Shown here piece after piece: positions 56,176 to 64,000 of a DNA stretch of 64,000 bases. The notes beneath the pieces are model-generated. The model made no database searches, was not told the DNA's origin, and saw only the letters and a list, made by a program, of their open reading frames with translations. The stretch comes from Peromyscus leucopus. Taxonomy: Eukaryota; Chordata; Mammalia; Rodentia; Cricetidae. The first letter of the stretch is position 1; every line of letters begins with the position of its first letter. The stretch is taken from contig NC_051063.1 in the NCBI RefSeq assembly GCF_004664715.2, forward strand, positions 141,549,819-141,613,818, given 5' to 3'. The translations under genes and the position numbers were made by a program.

Positions 56176-57632
56176 TACTCGAGTTGCAAGTTGGTGAGAA
56201 ACAACAGAAGGATTCTTGTTGCTATCTTTAGAGTACACACTGGGCTACAGGGATAGTTCAGATATTAAAGAGTAAGGCTCACAGTTCTCAATGGATACTA
56301 TGTGCATGACTGACAGTTATCAATGTGACCATGATTCTCTCTGTTTCTATACCCACCCCAACTGAGTCCATGCCTGTCAAATTGTACCATTACCTTCTAC
56401 ATTCCATGATCAATTTAAATGCCTCTTGGAAGTTTTCACAGGTGACTTTCTTCATCTCCTAACAGGCATTTAATACACATATTAATTATGATTAAATTAT
56501 GATTAATTATAATTTGCTATATGTCTGTCATGTGCAATCTTATGGTTGCATAATGCTTTAAACAAGCCTTTAGTGATTCATGAATGAAAATTATCTTCAC
56601 AAATTTATAGTTGAAACAGAATCAGAATGTTTTATTGTTTGCATTAGGTCAACTTTTTTGTATTTGGGCACCTCTGGTTTACATGCTACTATGTTAGAGT
56701 TATAAAAGACATCATTCTAAATCAATAAATAACTAAATTCAGTCTTTAGGACCAAAACCTGTTGTTCCTTGTTCTTGTAAATAAAGTTTTATTATAACAC
56801 AGACATATTCATTTGTTTACACATTGTCTATTACTGATTTTTCTGAAAGCTGCAGTGGTAATATAGCCTTCCAAGCTTAAAATATTCACTCTGGCACTTT
56901 TCAGAAACAACTGATTCCTGGTCTCAGCATTAAACTTAACAATATTGTTAGAGTGTTTGTAAAGACAAAATAAATTTAACTCAAAATGGAAAAGCAATAT
57001 ATTTATCTAATAGTTTCTTTACTGAACTGTAATATAGATGAGAACTGATCATTGTGAATGAAAGTCAATAAAACATATTATTAAGAATATATTGTAGGCC
57101 AAATATTTATTGATAAAGCAGAAAGACCGTATTACTAACAGGCATGTCTTTTAATGTCGTAGGTCTGTCCTATCAGATGCTGTTTCTATTTGCCTGTGTT
57201 CTCTTGAGCACTGGAAAACTGACTGTTCAATAGGAGGGATACAAAAAGCATAAAATACTAAGAATATCTTATGATGTACATGCAAATATTCTAAATTTCA
57301 TGTCATATAGCACCAGAATTTAATAAAATTAATTATATATATGACATATGTATATTAATTTCAGTGTGGCATCAAAGAAACCTAAAAGCACATATAATGG
57401 TTCATATTTCTTATTTGACAGTGCTGGTTTAGAATACAAATTAGTCACTGTTTGAATGTAATCAAAACTAAACAGATTATTATTATAAAGTCAGTTCTTC
57501 ACATCAGTCTAATCATGCTCTAGTCACATTTGGCTGACAGACACCAAGCTGGTCAACCCAGAACGAATACTAAACACATCTTTTCTCTCACTGGGGAAAA
57601 CTGAACTAGTCAGAGCTACTATAGAGGAAAAA

Positions 57633-57634
<2 letters not shown>
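56176..57634. other. A+T-rich unique DNA, no gene seen
   Basis: A weak tRNA-SINE-like phrase ('acagggatagttcagatatt') occurs at 56246 but is too decayed to call. No open frame of interest. Confidence 0.5.
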
Positions 57635-57686
<52 letters not shown>

Positions 57687-57856
57687 ATATATATGGTTTT
57701 TTGAGACAGGCTTTCTCTGTGTAGCTTTGCGCCTTTCCTGAAACTCACTTGGTAGTCCAGGCTGGTCTTGAACTCACAGAGCTCCACTTGCCTCTGCCTC
57801 TCAAGTGTTGGGATTAAATGCGTGCGTCGCTGCCACCACCCAGCAAAAAAGAATAT
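57628..57856 (-). mobile_element. B1 SINE, minus strand, with AT-array tail and target duplication
   Basis: The B1 body is 57695-57844 ('gagacaggctttctctgtgt' to 'gcgtcgctgccaccacccag'). The poly(T) side has become an (AT)n array (57635-57694). AAAAAGAATAT flanks the whole unit (57628-57638 and 57846-57856), so the array lies inside the insertion and grew from its tail. Confidence 0.9.
57635..57694. repeat. (AT)n microsatellite
   Basis: About 28 AT units with two GTATGT interruptions near its end. Confidence 0.97.
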
Positions 57857-58080
57857 TTATTCAAACCTTTGAACTGATGGTGTAGAAAAGCTTGCTGTAG
57901 GAAAGTCAAGAACTAAAATGAAAGAAAGAAATGGTAGCAGAAAAATGCCTCTACAGTTCTGAAAGCCAACTCCTTCTGTCATGTGGTTCTCTCTGACCAC
58001 CCTGGTTTCTTTTCAGAAAAGGGAAAAATTACAGCCAGAACCCTGATGAATATGGAGGAAGAGAAATAACCACAAGACAC

Positions 58081-58081
<1 letters not shown>

Positions 58082-58115
<34 letters not shown>

Positions 58116-58127
58116 AGAGAGAGAGAT
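58082..58127. repeat. Poly(A) then (GA)n
   Basis: About 31 A then about 7 GA units. No SINE body is recognised beside it. Confidence 0.93.
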
Positions 58128-58529
58128 AAAAACCTTGGACACATTTAAGAATAAAGCTTCACTAGGGTTCTGTAGTGTATGTTTTAGAGTATTTTGACTG
58201 CAGGGCTTACATAACTGTGCCATATATTACATGGAAGAAACATCTTTCCCTGGATATTGGAGAAATCATTCTAGTGGCAGGAAGCTGTGTTTTCTATATA
58301 ACCTCTGTGAGTGGCAGATGCAATGTCATGTGCACGACTTCCCACGTAGTACACTAGGATGCAAAAATCCGTGGTACGGAAGTGTGGGACAGGCATATTC
58401 TAACCACAGGAGCAGGGGGGACTAGGTAAGACCATTGCAGTTTCCTTGCTGAGTTGACAAGATAGGATTTGGAGCTTTAGAGAACGAAATGAATCTTGTC
58501 TCACTGTTCCCTAGCCCTAAAATGAAGAC

Positions 58530-58650
58530 AGGACCTTGGAAAGCTGTTACTGTACACTACATGCTCCACATGGATTATCTTACCTAGCCTTCCTAAGAAC
58601 CCTAGGAGACAGGTTCTACTTTCATCCTCACTTTTAGAAGTAAATGAGAC
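58530..58650 (+). mobile_element. MIR/L2-type ancient repeat fragment
   Basis: 'catggattatcttacctagc', 'cttcctaagaaccctaggag' and 'acaggttctactttcatcct' follow the ancient 'attatctcatttaatcctcac...' pattern. Confidence 0.5.
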
Positions 58651-58857
58651 CTTGGGATCTTAAAGGTTATATCGAATAAAAGGTGCAGGGAGGTTTTGCT
58701 ACTGCAAAACCAACATTTTGCCCGTCAAGACTGCAGTTTTGCTGTATCCCAGGCAGGTCTTGTATGTTTAGCAAATGTCTACTCAAGCACAGTTTCTCCA
58801 TCTGTAAGGTAGTTATAATCAAAATTATTCAAACGAATGCTAACAAAGAATGTAAGG

Positions 58858-58972
58858 TCAGTGAGATGGCTCATCAGGAAAAAGCTTGATGGCACGGGCA
58901 GGAGGTGAAGCCATAGAACCCACAGGAGATGGAAAGAGCCAACTCCTGAAAGTTATTCTCTGGCCTCCAGAT

Positions 58973-58973
<1 letters not shown>
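58858..58973 (+). mobile_element. B3 SINE, plus strand
   Basis: 'tcagtgagatggctcatcag' (A box), 'gccatagaacccacaggaga' and 'ttattctctggcctccagat' form a B3 body leading into the microsatellite tail. Confidence 0.78.

Positions 58974-59044
<71 letters not shown>
58974..59044. repeat. (TC)n(AC)n microsatellite
   Basis: About 18 TC units then about 16 AC units in the tail of the B3 SINE, followed by CACACAT variants and AATAAATAAA to 59110. Confidence 0.97.
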
Positions 59045-59046
<2 letters not shown>

Positions 59047-59110
59047 CACTCACACATATCACACTCACACATACATACCATAAACACATACAATAATAAA
59101 TAAAATAAAT

Positions 59111-60029
59111 ATAATTAGGTGTAGGCTTATGTGTTAAAGTTATATTACTCATGCTTGCATGAAGTGAACCAAAAAGCTATATTTCACCACAATGTGCTTC
59201 TTAGAAATATGATACTCTCCTGCTTGTGATAAAGGTGAGAGGTTTTGCTGGCTGACAGCCTATTCTCCATTGTCACTCAGGAGCCACAACCCTTATTATA
59301 TGCGTGGTTCTCCCATGTCTGGCTACCAGGGAACAGGCTATGTCTTCTGTGACAGGACTCATGCTGAAAGACACATCATTTGTTCTTACACTCCACTGAG
59401 AACTTAGATTGCTACCAAATCTAATTAGAGTGGCTGGAAAATACAATCTCATTATATACCCAGCTACTATGGAATGAAGAAGTCTGGTTATTAAAACGAC
59501 TATAGGCTTTAGGCTGTTGCCTCTGGGGCAGTTTTTCATCAACATCAGCTCACCCTTTCCTTAGGGTTTTACCGCCTTCTCATCCCACTTACTCTTCTGC
59601 TGGTTTGTGAACTTGCACATCTAGCTACCAGACTTGATGAGATCTCTTTAGAACTCTCGTTCCTGAGAAGTAGCTCTCATAGCATCAAAATGTTCTCCGT
59701 TGGCAAAGTGACAAGGGAGAAAAACAGTCATTAGCCCTTCCCCGCAGGCCATCAGGTGTCCAGGCTTTCAGAGTTCCTAAATGGGTATGGAAGGTAGAGA
59801 AAGCAAGGATCAGACCTGGGATGACTCAAGGCAGGACATTCAGACAAGCATAGCAGAAATCAGAGAAAGGAGAAACAGAATGTTGACTCATGGATAGTAA
59901 CCATTAACAGAGACAGAAGCAGACTCTGAACACAAGACTAGGTATATAATCTGCAGCCCTCAATACAGGCCTCAGAAGAAAATAGTATCATAACCACTAT
60001 AAAACTTAGTCTTTTCCTGAATACTGTAC
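59111..60029. other. Unique DNA, no gene seen
   Basis: The minus-strand frame 59273-59545 (90 codons) has no recognised domain. No repeat is recognised. Confidence 0.45.
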
Positions 60030-60054
60030 ATACAGTAATTGAAAGAAAAGTGAT

Positions 60055-60960
60055 TTGAACAAAAATAAAGACCCAATAAACAAAGTAGACAGATTCACAA
60101 GTCTCAAAGCAGAAACAAAAGCAGCAAGAAAAATCACAGCACCTCTAAACATTATTAATATCATATTAATTGTAATGGCATCCAATGAAAATGACTTGGA
60201 AGAATTTCCAGACAAAGAAGTCAAAATGCTGATTGTAACTATGCTTGAACAACTCAAAAAAGATACAAATCCATGACAACACAAAGTGCTGAATGAAATG
60301 TGAAGTCAAGCCAAGATATGAAAATAAAGTTCAATAAAGAGACAGAATTGCTGAAGAAAACACACCTGAAATAATGCTGAGAATGAAACAAATCAAAACT
60401 TTAGTGGGAACCACCCCACAAAAATAGAATATATCATGTGAATAACAGTGTCAGGGCTAGAAGACAAAGGAGTAGAATTACATCACTTAAAATATCATTG
60501 ACATATTTTAAAAGAAATGTGAATAGAATGAAGGAGAGGTATGGGACACCATGAAAAGACCTAATCACTGAATTCTGGGAATTTTAAAACAAAGAAAAGA
60601 TTATTATACCAAATACATTATGTTGAATATTTTTGACATAATCATAAAAGAAAACTTTTCAAACCTGAAGAAATAGATGACCATATAGATTTACGAAGTC
60701 TGCAGAATATCTAATAGACTAGACCAAAAAGGAAACTCTTCAAATATTATAAGGAAGACATTAAAAACACAGAATAAATAAAGGCTATTGAAAGCTGCAA
60801 GAGAGAAAGGTCAAGTACCTTATAAAAACAGGCCCATCAGAATAACCTGGTTATTCAATAGAATAACTAAAGCAGACTACTTGGATAGATATACACAAAA
60901 TTACCAATTTCATTATTATAAACAGCAAAACTCTCTATTAAAATTGAAAGAGAAATAAAA
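60055..60960 (+). pseudogene. L1 ORF1 relic
   Basis: The 73-codon frame 60055-60276 contains 'DLEEFPDKEVKMLIVTMLEQ', which resembles the conserved start of the ORF1 coiled-coil region in old L1s. Beyond it the sequence has stops in all frames but keeps L1 landmarks up to 'ttggatagatatacacaaaa'. ORF1 normally makes the RNA-binding protein of the L1 particle; no product is possible here. Confidence 0.7.
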
Positions 60961-61117
60961 AACTTTCTATGGCCGGGCGGTGGTGGCGCACGCCTTTAAT
61001 CCCAGCACTTGGGAGGCAGAGCCAGGCGGATCTCTGTGAGTTCGAGGCCAGCCTGGGCTACCAAGTGAGTTCCAGGAAAGGCGCAAAGCTACACAGAGAA
61101 ACCCTGTCTCGTAAAAC

Positions 61118-61152
<35 letters not shown>

Positions 61153-61163
61153 AACTTTCTATG
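60961..61163 (+). mobile_element. Young B1 SINE with 11-bp target duplication
   Basis: The B1 (60972-61152) is nearly intact: 'gccgggcggtggtggcgcac' with CpGs preserved, 'ggctaccaagtgagttccag', 'gaaaggcgcaaagctacaca', and an A tail. AACTTTCTATG flanks it at 60961-60971 and 61153-61163. The A box and B box of the polymerase III promoter are present. Confidence 0.97.
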
Positions 61164-61299
61164 ATCAATGCATATTAAAGAATTTATGACCAGTAATCCA
61201 GTTCTATAATGAATATTAGAAGGAATTATTCAGACCCAAAAGAAGAATATACACAGTCAAGGGGCCACTATGGATATTATTCCATTTGGATTGTTCTTC

Positions 61300-61790
61300 A
61301 CTACAAGATCAACAAAATGACAGGAGGCAATAAACAATCTTCAATAATAACTTTGGATATGAATTCCTCAATAAATAGAAATGGACTGGAATGGTGGATT
61401 CAAAAACAGGATCCATCTTGCTTATGCCTATAAGAAACACATCTCACCATCAACTATTGACACCATCCATAGTATAAGGATGGAAAAAGGTAGTCTAAGG
61501 AAACAGAACTGGGAAACAGGAGGTGTAGTTATTCTTATATCTAACAAAATAGACTTCAAACCAAAACTAGTCAGGAGAAATAAGGAAAGTCACTACAATA
61601 AACCAAGAGGGTATTATATTTCTAAACATGGACATACTAAATATACATGTACCCAATTTCATAAAATGAATACTACTACATAGAAAAGGTAAATTAATAC
61701 CAATACAGTGATAGTGGATGACTTCAATGTCCCACTTACACCAACAGAGAGATTGTCCAGACAAAAACTATACAGAGAATAATTAGAGTC
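61300..61790 (+). pseudogene. L1 ORF2 endonuclease-domain relic
   Basis: Frames 61381-61683 and flanks read 'GGFKNRIHLAYAYKKHISPS' in one phase and 'GGVVILISNKIDFKPKLVRR' further on, the latter matching the apurinic-type endonuclease domain that nicks target DNA. The motif usually read as GDFN appears as D-D-F-N near 61718. Frameshifts break the frame several times. Confidence 0.8.
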
Positions 61791-61814
61791 AAAATAACCT
61801 CATGAAATAAACAG

Positions 61815-62045
61815 TTTTAATTTTTTTTAATTTTCATTTTTGAGGGGTAGATAAGTCAAGGGTTAAAGGCAGATATGAAAGAACTGAGAATTGAATGGAA
61901 TAGAGGTGCATGATGTGAAATTTCCAAAGAATCAGAATTACAAACAATTATATAAAAATATATAAACATATATAATAAATTATAAATAATAAATAAATAA
62001 AATTATTAAAAAACAAAGAAGAAAATCATAAGAACATACATTAAA
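61815..62045 (+). mobile_element. L1 3'-end fragment inserted in the ancient L1
   Basis: 'gaactgagaattgaatggaa', 'tagaggtgcatgatgtgaaa' and 'tttccaaagaatcagaatta' followed by ATAAATAAATAA resembles the last part of a rodent L1 3'UTR. It interrupts ORF2 between the endonuclease and polymerase parts. Ends are approximate. Confidence 0.55.
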
Positions 62046-62139
62046 AACCTTTATTCCACTACATTGTAAAAATCACAACGAAAGGTTAAATTTATCGATA
62101 CATATGACATTCCAAAATTAAAACAAGAAGAAAAAATGA

Positions 62140-63235
62140 CTTAAACCTTAAATGAGTGACAAGTTGGAAGCAGTAATAAAAAGTGTCCTGACTATTGAAA
62201 GTCTGGAATCAGATGACTCCCTTGTAGACTTTTAGTAAAATTTCAAAGCTGAATTAGCACTAACATAATTTATTCTGTTAGAATAAGAAGTTAGAATAAG
62301 GAGTTAGAAAAGAAGGGCTTTTGCCGGGCGTTGGTGGCGCACGCCTTTAATCCCAGCACTCGGGAGGCAGAGCCAGGCGGATCTCTGTGAGTTCGAGGCC
62401 AGCCTGGGCTACCAAGTGAGCTCCAGGAAAGGCGCAAAGCTACACAGAGAAACCCTGTCTTGAAAAACCAAAAAAAAAAGAAAAAAAGAAAAAAAAAAGA
62501 AAAAGAAAAGAAGGGCTTTCAAAGTCTTTAAGTCAAGCAGTATTCTATTGATATCAAAACCAGTTAAAGATATGGTGTGTTAACAAAGAAAATAAAAAGA
62601 AAATTACAGACTGAGCTCCCTAATGAGCAGGTTGCAAAATTTCTCACTAGAATTCTGTCAAACTGAATTCAAAATCACATGAGAAAGATCATTAATATTG
62701 ATTAAGTTGGTTACATTACAGGGATGCAGGGAAGGTTCAACATATATAAATCAATAAATGGAATCCATCACATAAATTGACTCAGACAGAAATCACATGA
62801 TTATTTCAATATAGGCAAAAAAGTCCTCTAATAAAAACTCAACAACCCTTTAGGATAAAAGTCATGGAGATACTAGGGGTAGATTAAGCATACCACAACA
62901 TAAAACACTATACAACAGGCCTATAACCAATATCGTGCTAAATGGAGAAAAATGCAAAGAATTCCCACCAAAATCAGGAAAAAGAAAAAGCTGCCTACTC
63001 TGTCCACTTCAGTATAGTGCTTGAAATTTTAGGTAGCACAATAAGAAAAGAAAAGAAATAAAAGAAATACAAACAGGAAAAGGAGTCAAAAATATGTCTA
63101 TTTGCAGCTCATGTGATTCTGGATAAGAGACCCTAAAGACTCTTCAAAAACATGCTTAGAGCTGACAAAAACATTCAGCAAAGTTGCAGGCAACAAAATT
63201 AATGCAGATAAATATTAGAATCCTTCCTATATAAC
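62140..63235 (+). pseudogene. L1 ORF2 reverse-transcriptase relic
   Basis: Landmarks in order are 'gaagcagtaataaaaagtgt', 'attgatatcaaaaccagtta', 'acagggatgcagggaaggtt', 'gtgctaaatggagaaaaatg' and the catalytic region at 63101-63112, which reads F-A-A-H where F-A-D-D is required. It is therefore non-functional. It is split by the B1 at 62323 and ends where the younger L1 begins. Confidence 0.85.
62306..62519 (+). mobile_element. Young B1 SINE with 16-bp target duplication
   Basis: The B1 (62323-62503) is nearly identical to the one at 60972, with an A/G-rich tail of (A)nG units. AGAAAAGAAGGGCTTT flanks it at 62306-62321 and 62504-62519. It inserted into L1 ORF2 sequence. Confidence 0.97.
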
Positions 63236-63282
63236 AAACCAGGTAGGCTGCCAGAAGACCTTCTCTTCTTTCTCTGTTCCTC

Positions 63283-63722
63283 AGATGCAACACCCACAGC
63301 CTCATCCCAAGCTGTGTAGAAGAACAGCATGGCAGGCTTCCCTGACCACTGCTCCCATGTCCAATGGATCCCTTCTAACCTTCTTCCCCTCACTCATTGC
63401 TTTGTGCAAGACCCTAACCCTAGCAGACACCCCATGATAAACCAAGGGCAGCCCCTCCCAGAGCAACAAGTAGGTTGAATGCTCCAAAGATCCAATGCCC
63501 ACAGTCTCATCCTCAGCTCTGTAGCAGGAAATCTGCTTCAATCTCCCTTTCCTCTTTGAATTCACCCCAACTCCCCAATCAGTCACAAAGACCTTATCCC
63601 AGAAACTTCTTTCCCCCAACTTATCCCAGTATCCCAGCCTCCAACACCAGCAGGCATTCCACAGGAACACACCAGCTGAGCAGGCCAGGAAAACAGGCAA
63701 CACTCAGGCTTCACACTCTCCA
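63283..63722 (+). repeat. Two tandem L1 5'UTR monomers (~205 and ~235 bp)
   Basis: 'agatgcaacacccacag' at 63283 and 'agatccaatgcccacag' at 63488 start two related units. The correspondence continues over 'cctcatcc..agct.tgtag' and recurs at their 3' ends ('gaatgctccaaagatcc' and 'cacactctccaaaaatc'). Rodent L1 promoters are typically built of such monomers. Confidence 0.8.
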
Positions 63723-63890
63723 AAAATCAATACAGGAAATAAAAACCAAGGCACAAAGCACCCACCCAACAAAGACAAACCCTGAAATCAGCACCTAGAC
63801 CTATAATTGTCGCAATCCTAAATGCCTAGGTGACAGTGTAAAAATACTGTCAATAATAGCCAGGGCAATATGTCTGCACTAGAGCCCAGC

Positions 63891-64000
63891 TATCCTATCA
63901 CAACGGGCCCTCAATATTCCAAACACAGCTGAAGCACAAGAAAAACACCTTCAAACCACTATTATGAAGATAACAGAGGTCCTTAAGGAGGAAATGAATA
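63891..64000 (+). CDS. L1 ORF1, N-terminal part (partial, cut by the window end)
   Basis: The sequence 'ttatgaagataacagaggtc' then 'cttaaggaggaaatgaata' matches the start of the ORF1 coiled-coil region also seen in the minus-strand L1 near 14850. The frame is open to the window end from the ATG at about 63963, but the true start and intactness cannot be judged from 110 bp. Confidence 0.5.

Larger units (their letters stand above)
60030..63240 (+). mobile_element. Ancient L1 relic with ORF1, endonuclease and polymerase segments
   Basis: In plus order it has an ORF1-like part (60055-60960), an ORF2 endonuclease part (61300-61790) and an ORF2 polymerase part (62140-63235). It is strongly decayed and of mammalian-wide L1M type by its landmarks ('gaaagctgcaagagagaaag', 'ataacctggttattcaatag'). 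It is interrupted by two B1 copies and an L1 3' fragment, and is cut off at about 63240 by a younger L1. Confidence 0.82.
63249..64000 (+). mobile_element. 5' end of a younger L1, plus strand, running off the window
   Basis: The ancient L1 stops at about 63240. What follows is a G+C-richer L1 5'UTR with tandem monomers (63283-63722) and a non-monomer part that shares 'agcacctagacctataatt' with the L1 at 14.9-15.0 kb. The start of ORF1 follows at the window edge. The presence of 5' monomers means this copy was inserted near full length; the rest lies beyond base 64000. Confidence 0.85.

Noticed and set aside
1..64000. CRISPR arrays, operons, bacterial promoters, riboswitches or terminators
   Set aside because: The window is vertebrate DNA with SINEs and L1. 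The regular arrays are microsatellites or the SINE minisatellite, without unique spacers.

Overview
This window looks like intergenic or deep-intronic DNA from a cricetid rodent (hamster, vole or deer-mouse relatives). The evidence is the SINE and LINE content. The youngest B1 copies carry the cricetid-type right half ('gctaccaagtgagttccagg', 'aaaggcgcaaagctacacag'). B2, B3/B4-like and ID-type SINEs are present. There are L1 elements of rodent type and LTRs of a family resembling the MYS-type class II elements of cricetids. The species cannot be fixed from this alone.

I find no convincing protein-coding gene, exon, tRNA, rRNA or other structural RNA gene. No open frame exceeds 200 codons. The longest frames lie in L1 5' regions, in decayed L1 ORF2, or in microsatellites and short inserts. 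A single short exon of a surrounding gene could still be hidden in the unique stretches.

Layout. 1-10.7 kb: A+T-rich unique DNA with a cluster of SINEs near 3.1-3.8 kb and a GATA array at 6.9 kb. 10.7-15.5 kb: a minus-strand rodent L1 with 3'UTR, ORF2 and 5'UTR, in which the start of ORF1 is joined directly to the middle of ORF2 (internal deletion). 15.5-30 kb: unique DNA with scattered SINEs, old MIR and MaLR remnants, a SINE carrying a 35-bp minisatellite (20.04-20.20 kb) and a short L1 3' end with a perfect 10-bp target duplication (21.7 kb). 30-36 kb: repeat-poor DNA with an isolated GGC array. 36-41 kb: an MLT1-type LTR, two solo LTRs with target duplications, and a TC/TG/CG microsatellite. 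44.3-47.4 kb: a non-coding two-LTR endogenous retroviral element inserted inside an older SINE, splitting it. 48-52 kb and 60-63.2 kb: two ancient plus-strand L1 relics, each broken by B1 insertions, the second also by an L1 3' fragment. 63.25-64 kb: the tandem-monomer 5'UTR and start of ORF1 of a younger plus-strand L1 that runs off the window.

Nothing here forms a working pathway. The content is a layered record of retrotransposition: ancient L1 and MIR/MaLR at the bottom, then SINEs, then LTR elements and younger L1/B1 copies on top. All three L1 reverse-transcriptase segments have lost their catalytic FADD-type motif. I do not see a new biological system. The most informative observations are the nested provirus, the internally deleted L1, the SINE-derived minisatellite and the tandem L1 promoter monomers.
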